Source of the DNA: Povalibacter uvarum
GTDB taxonomy: Bacteria; Pseudomonadota; Gammaproteobacteria; Steroidobacterales; Steroidobacteraceae
Direction: 5' to 3'
Length of the DNA stretch: 64,000 nt
Assembly (NCBI RefSeq): GCF_014202975.1
Contig: NZ_JACHHZ010000001.1
Span: forward strand, 372,001-436,000
This document shows, in pieces, positions 19,216 to 27,741 of this stretch. Each line of letters begins with the position of its first letter. Position 1 is the stretch's first letter. The notes beneath the pieces are model-generated. The model was not told where the DNA came from. It did not search any database and was given only the letters and a program-made list of their open reading frames with translations. A program made the translations under genes and the position numbers.

Positions 19216-20577
19216 ATGGCCAAGACCCGGCAGATCTACGTATGTGAGCAGTGCGGGAATGAGAGCCTGCAGTGGCAAGGCCTCTGTCCCGCGTGCGGTG
19301 CGGGGGATTCACTCAAGGCCATCAGCATCGCGAAGGGAAACAAGGGAAACCCTGAGAGGAAGTCCCTGACCGCATCGAGCGACGCGCCGCAGCGCCTGTC
19401 GCAAGTGGTCAACAAGGACGATCCGCGAATCGCGACCGGCCTGGAGGAGCTCGATCGGGTACTGGGCGGTGGACTGGTGCTGGGCTCGGTCACCTTGCTG
19501 GGCGGGGATCCGGGCATCGGCAAATCGACCATGCTGCTGCAGGCGGGCGATGCGCTGAGCCAGGTCACTTCGACGCTCTACGTCACGGGCGAGGAATCGC
19601 TGCGACAGGTCAGTCTGCGCGCGCAGCGCTTGGGTGTGGTCGGCGACACGCTGCAACTGCTGGCCGAAACGGCGATCGAGACGATCCTCGAGCAGGCGCA
19701 GAAAACGTCCGCACGCGTGCTCATCGTCGACTCCATCCAGACGATGCACGTTGCGGATGTGGACTCATCGCCGGGCTCGGCCACGCAGGTTCGCGAAACA
19801 GCGGCGGCGCTCGTGCGCTTTGCCAAGTCGACCGGTGTCTCGGTGCTCATCATCGGTCACGTCACGAAAGAGGGCGTGATCGCCGGTCCGCGAATTCTGG
19901 AGCACATGGTCGACACCGTGCTGTATTTCGAAAGCGATGCCGGCAGCCGCTATCGCCTCGTGCGCGCAGTCAAGAACCGGTTCGGCGCAGCGAACGAAGT
20001 CGGCGTGTTCGCGATGACGGAGCAGGGTCTGAAGGAAGTGAAGAATCCCTCGGCCATCTTCCTGTCGCAACATTCGCAGCCCGTTGCGGGCAGCGCCGTC
20101 ATGGTCGCTCGCGAAGGCAGTCGGCCCATGCTCATCGAAGTGCAGGCGCTCACGGACGAAGCGCAGGGCATGAATCCGCGACGCGTCGCAGTCGGCCTGG
20201 ACTCCAATCGTCTCGCGTTGCTGCTCGCTGTCCTGCATCGTCACGGCAATGTGTCGACCGCGGGGCGTGATGTCTTCGTGAACGTCGTCGGCGGCGTGCG
20301 CATTTCAGAAACGGCGGTCGATCTGCCTGCGCTGCTCGCCGCGGTTTCGAGCGTGCGCGATCAGCCGCTCGCGGCGAAGCTCGTCTGTTTCGGAGAGATC
20401 GGACTGGCCGGTGAAGTGCGGCCCGTTCCCTACGGTGAGGAGCGGCTCAAGGAAGCTGCGAAGCACGGCTTCACGCGCGCGATCGTTCCGGAGGCGAACA
20501 AGCCTCGCCGCGCCATCGAGGGGCTCGAAGTGATCGGCGTCGAGCGGCTCGATCAGGCGCTGCGCAGCGCGTTCTGA
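19216..20577 (+). CDS. radA: DNA repair protein RadA
   Basis: The 453-aa RecA-like helicase drives branch migration in recombination. It has an N-terminal zinc finger (C10, C13, C24, C27), a RecA core with Walker A GGDPGIGKST, the family motif KNRFGAANEVGVF, and a C-terminal Lon-protease-like domain (VGLDSNRLALLLAVLHRH). Length is normal. It is divergent from the kinase operon and convergent with the CorC-like gene, with only 3 bp between stops. Confidence 0.96.
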   Translation: MAKTRQIYVCEQCGNESLQWQGLCPACGAGDSLKAISIAKGNKGNPERKSLTASSDAPQRLSQVVNKDDPRIATGLEELDRVLGGGLVLGSVTLLGGDPGIGKSTMLLQAGDALSQVTSTLYVTGEESLRQVSLRAQRLGVVGDTLQLLAETAIETILEQAQKTSARVLIVDSIQTMHVADVDSSPGSATQVRETAAALVRFAKSTGVSVLIIGHVTKEGVIAGPRILEHMVDTVLYFESDAGSRYRLVRAVKNRFGAANEVGVFAMTEQGLKEVKNPSAIFLSQHSQPVAGSAVMVAREGSRPMLIEVQALTDEAQGMNPRRVAVGLDSNRLALLLAVLHRHGNVSTAGRDVFVNVVGGVRISETAVDLPALLAAVSSVRDQPLAAKLVCFGEIGLAGEVRPVPYGEERLKEAAKHGFTRAIVPEANKPRRAIEGLEVIGVERLDQALRSAF

Positions 20578-20580
20578 GCG

Positions 20581-21879
20581 TCAGGCTTCGCGACGCAGGA
20601 TTTCCTGTTCCTCGATCGGGCGAATGCGCGCCGTCTTCACTGCGTTGTCGATGGCCTGAAGGATCTCGATCGAGAGATCGCCCAGCCGCAGCGTCGTGCC
20701 GGGCTCCGGAATGTTCTCGAGGTATTCGAGAATCAGGCCGTTCAGCGTTCTCGGCCCATCGGTGGGCAATGACCAACCCAGCGTCCGGTTCAGGATGCGC
20801 ACGCTGATCGCGCCGTTGATCACGTAGCTGCCGTCGGTATCGCGATGAATGTCCCGATGCAGCGTGCCGGGATCGCTCGTGAACTCGCCGACGATTTCCT
20901 CGAGGATGTCTTCCAGGGTAACGAGGCCGCGGATGTCGCCGTACTCGTCGACGACCAACGCGATGCGGCGCCGGTCGCGCTGAAAATTCTGCAGCTGCAC
21001 ATCGAGCGTCGTGCCCTCGGGCACGAAGTACGCTTCGCGTTCGCGGGCAATTCGCAGAAGCATCTCTCTCGACAGATCGTCGCGCGCCAATGCATGAGCG
21101 ACCTTCTTCATGTGCACCATGCCGATGACGTTGTCGAGGCTGTCCTCACAGAGCGGCAAGCGGGTATGCGGTGTGGTTCGCAGCAGTTCGAGCGTGGTGT
21201 CCCAATCGTCGCTGACATCGATGCTCGCGATTTCGCTGCGGGGGACCATGATGTCTTCGACTGCGATGGTCTGCAGTTCGAGGATGCTCGTCAGCATGCG
21301 TTGATGCGAGAGCCGCTCCGGCCCTGCATCTTTTCCATCGGCGGTGAAGGGCTGCGTCCGCGCTGACGAAACGCCCACCACGCGCAGCACGCCCTTCGAA
21401 AGCGCGGCCAGAGTCCAGGTGATGGGTTGCAGCACGACCATGAGCGCGTTGGCGAGCCACGCTGTCGCCAGTGCGATCGGTTCGGCGAACCGGACGCCCA
21501 CCGCGCGTGCGGCGATGTCGCCCACGACGATCAACAACACGGTGACTGCAGCGACGGCAATCGCGAGCAGGATCGGCAGGGTCATTCCGACGGTCAGGCG
21601 TGTCGTCACGTAGCCGGCGAGTGCACCCGCTGTGACTGTGACCGCGACTCGGCACAGCAGCAGCGTTGCGGCGGGTCGATCGGATTGCGCCAGCAGAAGT
21701 TCGGCGCGGCGCGCACTGCGATTACCGAGCCGCGCAAGAGTACGCAGCCGATACCGGCTGACGCTCAGCAGCGCCGCTTCGACGGCGGTGAGCATCGCCA
21801 CGAGAGCGATCGCTGCGAGGATGACGACGACGGGACCCGCCGCAAGCGCGGCCGGCCACTCGATACTGTCAGGGTCCAA
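20581..21879 (-). CDS. CNNM/CBS-domain membrane protein (HlyC/CorC family, YfjD-like)
   Basis: The 432-aa protein has an N-terminal DUF21/CNNM domain with four hydrophobic segments (residues 1-160), a CBS pair (about 195-325; EDIMVPRSEIASID, FVPEGTTLDVQL, VVDEYGDIRGLVTLEDILEE) and a C-terminal CorC_HlyC domain (about 345-425). Members are linked to Mg2+/Co2+ efflux or resistance. It lies next to the YpjD-like gene and ffh, as E. coli yfjD does. The 33-bp gap and shared strand suggest cotranscription with the YpjD-like gene. Confidence 0.9.
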   Translation of the reverse strand: MDPDSIEWPAALAAGPVVVILAAIALVAMLTAVEAALLSVSRYRLRTLARLGNRSARRAELLLAQSDRPAATLLLCRVAVTVTAGALAGYVTTRLTVGMTLPILLAIAVAAVTVLLIVVGDIAARAVGVRFAEPIALATAWLANALMVVLQPITWTLAALSKGVLRVVGVSSARTQPFTADGKDAGPERLSHQRMLTSILELQTIAVEDIMVPRSEIASIDVSDDWDTTLELLRTTPHTRLPLCEDSLDNVIGMVHMKKVAHALARDDLSREMLLRIAREREAYFVPEGTTLDVQLQNFQRDRRRIALVVDEYGDIRGLVTLEDILEEIVGEFTSDPGTLHRDIHRDTDGSYVINGAISVRILNRTLGWSLPTDGPRTLNGLILEYLENIPEPGTTLRLGDLSIEILQAIDNAVKTARIRPIEEQEILRREA

Positions 21880-21912
21880 GGAGAGTTACCGCGGCGTCCA
21901 AGGTAGATGGCC

Positions 21913-22722
21913 TCAGCCCCAGTGACGGCCGAGAATGGATTCGAGCACGATGCGCGAACCGAAATAAGCGAGCACGAGCAGCGAGAACCCACTGAGCGTC
22001 CAGCGCGCTGCCGTCCGGCCGCGCCAGCCGAACCGCCAGCGACCGAACAGCAGGATCGCGAACACGATCCATGCGAGACACGACAGGATCGTCTTGCGTG
22101 AAAGATCCTGCGCGAAGAGATCTTCGACGAAGATGAATCCGCTGAACAACGCCAGCGTCAGGATCGCGAAGCCGGCGCCGAGCGCCTGGAAGGTCGCCGA
22201 TTCGAGCGCTTCGACCGAGGGAAGGATCGAGAGCCATCCGAGCGGTTCGCGGCGGCGCAGACGCTTGTCGAGCAGCATGAGCGCAATGACCAGTGCCGCG
22301 GCGATCGTGAGCAATGCGTACGCAGTGGTCGACAGGATGATGTGAGCGGCGAGCTCCCAGTTGTGCTCTTTCAGGGCGAACGTGCGGGCACCTTCGTCCG
22401 TCATGGCTGCGACGACGCCTGCGATGGCGAGCAGCACCGCACCGATCCCCGCGAACCTCGGCCGACGCCATGAGAGCCCGAGCGCGATGAGCGCGATCAG
22501 CCAGCCGATGATCGAGGCGGTCTCGGCGATCGACAGGGCTTCCTGGGGATTCGCGAGCAGGGAATACCAGAGCAGGACGGCGTGCGTCACGAGCGCGATC
22601 ACGCCGAGCGTCAGTCCCGCCACTCGCTGCCCGCGTGCGGTGGTGCGCTCCGCGCGGTAGACACTCGAGGCCAGCCAGGCCGCACAGGCCAGGTAACAGG
22701 CAAGGACGATGACAGAGAGCAC
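21913..22722 (-). CDS. CcsA/YpjD-family inner-membrane protein
   Basis: The 269-aa protein has eight hydrophobic segments spread over the whole length and belongs to the cytochrome c assembly (CcsA/CcmC) superfamily as the YpjD group. The haem-handling WWD motif of CcmC is not obvious, though a histidine lies in EHNWELAAHIILS. Function is not established. Synteny with yfjD and ffh is conserved in gammaproteobacteria. It is divergent from ffh (134-bp gap). Confidence 0.87.
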   Translation of the reverse strand: MLSVIVLACYLACAAWLASSVYRAERTTARGQRVAGLTLGVIALVTHAVLLWYSLLANPQEALSIAETASIIGWLIALIALGLSWRRPRFAGIGAVLLAIAGVVAAMTDEGARTFALKEHNWELAAHIILSTTAYALLTIAAALVIALMLLDKRLRRREPLGWLSILPSVEALESATFQALGAGFAILTLALFSGFIFVEDLFAQDLSRKTILSCLAWIVFAILLFGRWRFGWRGRTAARWTLSGFSLLVLAYFGSRIVLESILGRHWG

Positions 22723-22818
22723 GGGCAGCTGGGTCTCCGGGGGCGAAGGCGAAAGGCTACATGAGGCGGCGGGTCAGGGGATAGCGGCAGCCGGTTTCCG
22801 AGGCCTTTAGTTCTTGTA

Positions 22819-22845
22819 CTATCCGCCATCCGCTATCCGCCATCC
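22819..22845 (+). repeat. 14-bp tandem direct repeat in the ffh leader
   Basis: CTATCCGCCATCCG (22819-22832) is followed by CTATCCGCCATCC (22833-22845), almost two perfect copies, ending 11 bp before the ffh ATG. A TACTAT -10-like element (22817-22822) overlaps the first copy. Confidence 0.7.
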
Positions 22846-22856
22846 TCTTCTCCCCA

Positions 22857-24212
22857 ATGTTCGACAAACTGACCGAACGCCTTCAGGGCGTGATGGAGAG
22901 CCTGCGCGGCCGCGGGCGACTCACCGACGAGAACATCAGCGACACGCTGCGCCAGGTGCGCATGGCGCTGCTCGAGGCCGACGTCGCGCTGCCCGTCGTC
23001 AAGACGTTCATCGAATCGATCCGCGGCAAAGTCGTCGGCATGGAGATCGAGAAGAGCCTGACGCCCGGTCAGTCGCTCGTCCGCATCATCCACGAAGAAC
23101 TGATCGCGCTGATGGGCGCGGGGGTCCGGCCGATCAATCTGCGCGCGCAGCCGCCGGTCGTCATTTTGCTGGCGGGCTTGCAGGGCGCCGGCAAGACGAC
23201 CTCCGCCGGCAAGCTCGCAAAGTGGCTCAAGGACACGGAGAAAAAGAAGGTCCTGCTGGCCAGCACGGACGTCTATCGTCCCGCCGCCATCCTGCAGCTC
23301 GAGCGGCTGGCCGCACAGCTCGACGTGGCGTTCTACCCATCCGATCCGAAAAAGCCAGCGCTGACGCTGGCGCGCGAGGCGCTGAGCGAAGCTAGGCAGT
23401 CGCTGTTCGACGTGCTGATCGTCGACACGGCAGGCCGCCTGCACGTCGACGACGAGATGATGTCGGAGATCCGCGAGATCAGCGCGGCCGTGAATCCGAC
23501 GGAAACACTATTCGTTGTCGACAGCATGGCCGGCCAGGACGCGGTCAATGCTGCACGCGCTTTCGGCAGCGCGCTGACGCTGACGGGCGTCGTCCTCACC
23601 AAGACGGACGGCGACGCGAGAGGCGGCGCCGCCCTGTCGGTCCGACAGATCACCGGCCAGCCGATCCTGTTCATGGGCACCGGCGAGAAGACCGACGCCC
23701 TGGAGGTCTTCCAGGCGGAGCGCGTGGCATCGCGGATCCTGGGAATGGGCGATGTCCTGGCCCTGGTCGAGAAGGTCACCACGACCGTCGATCGCGAGCA
23801 GGCCGAGAAGCTCGCCCGCAAGCTCAAGAAGGGTAAGGATTTCGACCTCGAAGACCTCCACGACCAGCTGGCCCAGGTGGAGCGGATGGGGGGGCTGAGC
23901 TCGCTGATGGACAAGCTCCCGGCGCATTTGACCGCCAGGGCGGGCGCAATGCCCCAGGGAGGCGGGGAAAAGGACATCAAGCGGCAGGTCGCCATCATCC
24001 GGTCCATGACCCCGGGCGAGCGCCGCTATCCCAAGAACATCGACGCCTCCCGCAAGCGCAGGATCGCCGCCGGGTCGGGGGTTCACGTCTCCGAAATCAA
24101 TAAGCTCCTGAAAAATTACCTTCAGATGCAGAAGGTTATGAAGAGCATGTCCAAGGGCGGGGGGCTCGCCAAGATGATGCGGGCCTTCGGGGGAAAGATG
24201 CCGGGGATGTGA
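22857..24212 (+). CDS. ffh: Signal recognition particle protein Ffh
   Basis: This is the 451-aa GTPase subunit of SRP, which targets inner-membrane proteins to FtsY and SecYEG. It has an N domain (MFDKLTERLQGVMESLRGRG), a G domain with GLQGAGKTTSAGKLA, DTAGRLHVD and TKTDGDARGGAALS, and a Met-rich M domain that binds signal peptides and 4.5S RNA (MQKVMKSMSKGG to KMPGM). Length is normal. The ffs RNA gene is not visible in this window. Confidence 0.97.
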   Translation: MFDKLTERLQGVMESLRGRGRLTDENISDTLRQVRMALLEADVALPVVKTFIESIRGKVVGMEIEKSLTPGQSLVRIIHEELIALMGAGVRPINLRAQPPVVILLAGLQGAGKTTSAGKLAKWLKDTEKKKVLLASTDVYRPAAILQLERLAAQLDVAFYPSDPKKPALTLAREALSEARQSLFDVLIVDTAGRLHVDDEMMSEIREISAAVNPTETLFVVDSMAGQDAVNAARAFGSALTLTGVVLTKTDGDARGGAALSVRQITGQPILFMGTGEKTDALEVFQAERVASRILGMGDVLALVEKVTTTVDREQAEKLARKLKKGKDFDLEDLHDQLAQVERMGGLSSLMDKLPAHLTARAGAMPQGGGEKDIKRQVAIIRSMTPGERRYPKNIDASRKRRIAAGSGVHVSEINKLLKNYLQMQKVMKSMSKGGGLAKMMRAFGGKMPGM

Positions 24213-24304
24213 GAGGAGGCCGGTGGGCTGGCCGGTTTGCCTGCTGGCCGGACGGAATGAGGCTTTCCCTCTGATTTCTCTGGCCACTTTGCCGGTCGGC
24301 CCGT

Positions 24305-24333
24305 TTGCCAGTGGGCCGTTCTTTCAGTACCAT
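24305..24333 (+). promoter_or_regulatory. Sigma-70 promoter of the rpsP-rimM-trmD-rplS operon
   Basis: TTGCCA (24305-24310), a 17-bp spacer and TACCAT (24328-24333), followed by the GC-rich discriminator TCGCGCCC. Initiation near 24340 gives a leader of about 50 nt before rpsP. The -10 plus discriminator is identical to that before rpsF. Confidence 0.75.
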
Positions 24334-24392
24334 TCGCGCCCTTTTCCGGGGCTTACGCCCCGACCCACGCGATTCCTGAGGCTTACAGCAGC

Positions 24393-24650
24393 ATGGTTAC
24401 GATCCGGCTTACGCGCCGCGGCGCGAAGAAGCAGCCCTTCTATCACATCGTCGTCACGGACAGCCGCAAGCGCCAGGGCGGCCCGGCGCTCGAGCAGATC
24501 GGTTATTTCAATCCGATCGCGACCGGCAAGCAGCAGCGCCTCCAGCTCGATCTCGAGCGCGTGGACTACTGGGTGAGCAAGGGTGCAAAGCCCTCGGATC
24601 GCGTCGCTGAGCTCGTCTCGAAGCAGCGTCGTCAGCCCGTCGCGGCCTGA
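24393..24650 (+). CDS. rpsP: 30S ribosomal protein S16
   Basis: The 85-aa protein begins with the canonical [20 protein letters not shown] and contains [11 protein letters not shown] and [20 protein letters not shown]. It is the first gene of the four-gene rpsP-rimM-trmD-rplS operon conserved throughout gammaproteobacteria. Confidence 0.97.
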   Translation: MVTIRLTRRGAKKQPFYHIVVTDSRKRQGGPALEQIGYFNPIATGKQQRLQLDLERVDYWVSKGAKPSDRVAELVSKQRRQPVAA

Positions 24651-24685
24651 AACCGACCCGCCAGCCCTGTGCTGACGGGACTGCC

Positions 24686-25216
24686 TTGCAGAGTTTTGTG
24701 ACGACACCGGCCTCCGCCTCAGACCGGATCGTCGTCCTCGGAAAGATCGCAGGCACTTTCGGCGTCAAGGGCTGGATCAAGATCAAGTCCTACACCGATC
24801 CGGTCGAGAACATCCTCGGCTACGGGATCTGGCAGATGGGACGACCGGGCCACTGGGCGCCGGTGAAGATTGAAGAAGGGCGGGTCACCGACAAGGGAGT
24901 ACTCGCCAAGCTCGAAGGACTCGAATCTCCCGAGGAGGCCCGGCTCAAGGTCGGTCTCGAACTGGGAGTGTGGCGCAGCGAACTGCCACCGCTGGCGCCG
25001 GGTGAGTACTACCTGAGCGATCTGGAAGGCATCGAGGCGATGTCCTTCTCGGGCGAACGGCTCGGCCTGGTCGACAATTTCCAGTCGACGCCCGGCGGCA
25101 CCGTTATGGTGATCCGGGGCGAGCAGGAGCACTGGGTGCCGTTCGTGAAGGAGCGGATTTTGAAGGTCGATCTCGATGCCCGGAGCATCGTCATCGACTG
25201 GGCCGCGGACTGGTGA
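24686..25216 (+). CDS. rimM: 16S rRNA processing protein RimM
   Basis: The 176-aa maturation factor of the 30S head binds S19. It has the N-terminal RimM domain ([20 protein letters not shown]) and a PRC-barrel ([27 protein letters not shown]). No ATG is available. TTG at 24686, 5 nt after ACGGGA, is my choice; GTG at 24698 would shorten it by four residues with a poorer ribosome-binding site. trmD follows after 7 bp. Confidence 0.94.
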   Translation: MQSFVTTPASASDRIVVLGKIAGTFGVKGWIKIKSYTDPVENILGYGIWQMGRPGHWAPVKIEEGRVTDKGVLAKLEGLESPEEARLKVGLELGVWRSELPPLAPGEYYLSDLEGIEAMSFSGERLGLVDNFQSTPGGTVMVIRGEQEHWVPFVKERILKVDLDARSIVIDWAADW

Positions 25217-25223
25217 GACCGGC

Positions 25224-25985
25224 ATGCGCATCGAAGTGGTGACGCTGTTTCCGGAGTTCATCACCGATGCGGTCAGGGTCGGCGTCCTGGGTCGCGCGAT
25301 AGAGCGCGGCACGGTGAGCGTCGCGGCAAGCACGCCGCGGGAGTTCGCTGAGGACGCGCACAAGACGGTCGACGATCGACCGTATGGCGGCGGCCCTGGA
25401 ATGGTGTGGAAGATCGAGCCGACGCGCACGGCCCTGAGGGCGGCGCGGGCGAGATTGCCGGCGGGTAGCCGCAGCATCTATCTCGCCGCGGACGGTGCGA
25501 CGCTGACGCATGCCAAGGCACGCGAGCTGTCGCAGCTGCCAGGACTGTTGTTGCTGGCGGCGCGGTACGAAGGCGTGGACGAGCGCCTGCTGGCGACGGA
25601 GATCGACGAGAGCATATCGATCGGCGATTACGTGCTGTCGGGCGGTGAGCTGCCTGCGCTGGTGCTGATCGACGCGATCGTGCGATTGCTGCCCGGCGTG
25701 CTGGGCGATGACGAATCGGCACAGCAGGATTCGTTCGTCGCGGGGCTGCTGGATTGGCCGCACTACACGCGGCCGGAAGTGTTCGAAGAGCAGGCGGTGC
25801 CGCAGGTTTTAACGAGCGGCAACCACGCGGCGATTCAGCGCTGGCGGACGAAGCAGGCGCTGGGCAGGACGTTGCAGCGCAGGCCGGACCTGCTGGCGAA
25901 GCTGGAGCTGACGAAGGAGCAACGGAAGTTGCTCGATGAGTTCGTCGCAGAGGTTGAGGCGGAACGCGGTAGTCGCGGGCCGTGA
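25224..25985 (+). CDS. trmD: tRNA (guanine-N1-)-methyltransferase TrmD
   Basis: The 253-aa SPOUT methyltransferase makes m1G37 in tRNAs reading CNN codons. Hallmarks are [35 protein letters not shown] and [20 protein letters not shown], the knot that binds SAM. The ATG at 25224 gives the family N-terminus; the frame is open upstream only into rimM. It ends 37 bp before rplS. Confidence 0.96.
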   Translation: MRIEVVTLFPEFITDAVRVGVLGRAIERGTVSVAASTPREFAEDAHKTVDDRPYGGGPGMVWKIEPTRTALRAARARLPAGSRSIYLAADGATLTHAKARELSQLPGLLLLAARYEGVDERLLATEIDESISIGDYVLSGGELPALVLIDAIVRLLPGVLGDDESAQQDSFVAGLLDWPHYTRPEVFEEQAVPQVLTSGNHAAIQRWRTKQALGRTLQRRPDLLAKLELTKEQRKLLDEFVAEVEAERGSRGP

Positions 25986-26022
25986 GTAACGGATCGAAGT
26001 CAAACTTGGAATCGGTGCAATC

Positions 26023-26364
26023 ATGAACATCATCGAAACGCTCGAGCGCGAAGCGAGTGAAAAGAAGCTTCCGGATTTCTCCCCCGGCGATACGGTTGTC
26101 GTCGAAGTGAAGGTGAAGGAAGGCGATCGCGAGCGCGTGCAGGCCTATGAAGGCGTCGTGATTGCCCGCCGCAACCGCGGCATGAATTCCTCGTTCACGG
26201 TCCGCAAGATTTCCCACGGCGAAGGCGTGGAGCGCGTGTTCCAGGCTTACAGCCCGTCCATCGGTTCGATCAGCGTCAAGCGTCGCGGCAACGTCCGTCG
26301 CGCCAAGCTGTACTACCTGCGTGACCTGACCGGTAAGGCAGCGCGCATCGAAGAGAAGGTCTGA
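26023..26364 (+). CDS. rplS: 50S ribosomal protein L19
   Basis: The 113-aa L19 contributes to an intersubunit bridge. It contains [40 protein letters not shown] and [20 protein letters not shown], all canonical. It is last in the rpsP operon and is followed by a 7-bp tandem repeat array and a strong intrinsic terminator. Confidence 0.97.
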   Translation: MNIIETLEREASEKKLPDFSPGDTVVVEVKVKEGDRERVQAYEGVVIARRNRGMNSSFTVRKISHGEGVERVFQAYSPSIGSISVKRRGNVRRAKLYYLRDLTGKAARIEEKV

Positions 26365-26376
26365 GGAATAGTGATT

Positions 26377-26399
26377 AGCGGTTAGCGGTTGGCGGTTAG
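26377..26399 (+). repeat. 7-bp AGCGGTT tandem array, copy 1
   Basis: Three consecutive 7-bp units, AGCGGTT, AGCGGTT and GGCGGTT, followed by AG. It lies 12 bp after the rplS stop and 28 bp before the terminator stem. The same units occur at 29584-29606 in a different order. Confidence 0.8.
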
Positions 26400-26426
26400 T
26401 GACCGCTGCCGCGGATCGGAGCACCG

Positions 26427-26460
26427 AAAGGCGCGATGGCCAGGCCATCGCGCCTTTTTT
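26427..26460 (+). terminator. Intrinsic terminator of the rpsP operon
   Basis: GGCGCGATGGCC (26430-26441) and GGCCATCGCGCC (26443-26454) are perfect inverted copies; sterically the loop will open to 3-5 nt. The stem is flanked by AAA on the left and followed by six T residues (26455-26460), a textbook Rho-independent terminator. Confidence 0.92.
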
Positions 26461-26488
26461 GCTCCTGCGGCCGGGCTCGTCTCCTAAT

Positions 26489-26510
26489 GTGGGTCCGGCT
26501 TTAGCCGGAC
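26489..26510. repeat. REP-like hairpin, copy 1
   Basis: GTGG followed by the palindrome GTCCGGCTTTAGCCGGAC (26493-26510): 7-bp stem and TTTA loop. A relative with an 11-bp stem lies at 44521-44546. The pattern resembles the GTGGGAGC-type REP elements of Pseudomonas and Xanthomonas. Confidence 0.7.
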
Positions 26511-26616
26511 GTCATCGCGCCAGCGATCCGACATCGGGTATTTGCTGCATGCCGGCCGGGGCGCGGGGCGCGTACACTCATACCGCCACCGGTATTGGGG
26601 TCTGCAGGAATCTTCA

Positions 26617-27735
26617 ATGACTGATCGTCGTCTTGCCCGCCCCCTGGGCATCCTCTTCTCCCTGCTGTTCGCTGCGGCCGCACACGCGAGTCCCGCTACT
26701 GACAAGGTGATCGCGAACGTGAAGCTGCCTCCTGGCTTCAAGCTGGAGGTATACGCCGACAACGTTCCGTTCGCGCGTTCCATGGCGCTTGGGCCCAAGG
26801 GCACGCTGTTCGTCGGCACTCGCAAAGGGGCGGTCTATGCAGTCAGCGGCACGCCCGGCAGCGGTGCGAAACCGACGGTGCGAACGATCGCGGAGAAACT
26901 GAATCAGCCAAACGGCGTCGCGTTCCGCGACGGCGCACTTTACGTAGCCGAAGTCAGTCGCATTACTCGCTATGACGGGATCGAGTCGTCGCTCGATAAA
27001 GTGCCCGAGGCGAAAGTGGTCCGCGATGACTTTCCGAAGGACGGTCATCACGGGTGGAAGTACATCGCGTTCGGTCCCGACGGGAAGCTCTACGTGCCGA
27101 TCGGTGCGCCGTGCAACGTGTGCGATCAGCCGAAGTACGCGGTGATCACGCGCATGAATCCGGACGGCTCGGATCGCGAGGTCTTCGCGCGAGGCGTTCG
27201 CAATACCGTCGGCTTCACCTGGCATCCGACGACGCGTGAGTTGTGGTTTACGGACAATGGTCGCGATCACCTCGGCGACGATGCGCCGCCCTGCGAGCTG
27301 AATCGCGCGCCGCGTCCTGGTCTCGACTTCGGCTTCCCGTATTGTCACGGGCGCGATATCAAAGATCCCGAATTCGGCCGGCTCGGCGAGTGCGGCAAGA
27401 TCACGCCGCCGGTCCAATTGCTCGGAGCCCATGTCGCCCCGCTTGCCGTGAAGTTCTATACCGGTACCGCGTTCCCCGAGCGCTACCGCAATCTCGTTTT
27501 CATCGCCGAGCATGGTTCCTGGAATCGCTCGGAGAAGAGCGGCTATCGCATCACGACCGTGAAGCTCGACGGCGACAAGGCAGTGGCCTACGAGCCGTTC
27601 GCCACGGGCTTCAACCGCGGTGATGAAGTGTATGGCCGGCCCGTCGATCTGTTGCTGCTCGAGGACGGTTCGTTCCTGGTGTCCGACGATCAGGCGGGCG
27701 CGATCTATCGATTGAGCCACGCCGTGAAGGATTGA
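26617..27735 (+). CDS. PQQ-dependent sugar (sorbosone) dehydrogenase family protein, exported
   Basis: The 372-aa protein has a Sec signal peptide (GILFSLLFAAAAHAS, cleavage near residue 26) and a six-bladed beta-propeller of the soluble glucose/sorbosone dehydrogenase type. Typical propeller motifs are LPPGFKLEVYADNVPFARSM, FGPDGKLYVPIGAPCNVC, RGVRNTVGFTWHP and FIAEHGSWNRSEKSGYRI. It probably oxidises a sugar or aldehyde in the periplasm using PQQ; the substrate is not known. ATG 26617 starts directly before the signal peptide. A TACACT -10-like element is at 26573-26578. sppA follows 6 bp later. Confidence 0.85.
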   Translation: MTDRRLARPLGILFSLLFAAAAHASPATDKVIANVKLPPGFKLEVYADNVPFARSMALGPKGTLFVGTRKGAVYAVSGTPGSGAKPTVRTIAEKLNQPNGVAFRDGALYVAEVSRITRYDGIESSLDKVPEAKVVRDDFPKDGHHGWKYIAFGPDGKLYVPIGAPCNVCDQPKYAVITRMNPDGSDREVFARGVRNTVGFTWHPTTRELWFTDNGRDHLGDDAPPCELNRAPRPGLDFGFPYCHGRDIKDPEFGRLGECGKITPPVQLLGAHVAPLAVKFYTGTAFPERYRNLVFIAEHGSWNRSEKSGYRITTVKLDGDKAVAYEPFATGFNRGDEVYGRPVDLLLLEDGSFLVSDDQAGAIYRLSHAVKD

Positions 27736-27741
27736 TGTTCC

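Noticed and set aside
26365-26616. Possible small gene downstream of rplS
   Set aside because: The space is filled by the tandem array, terminator and REP-like hairpin; no frame has a start and coding character.
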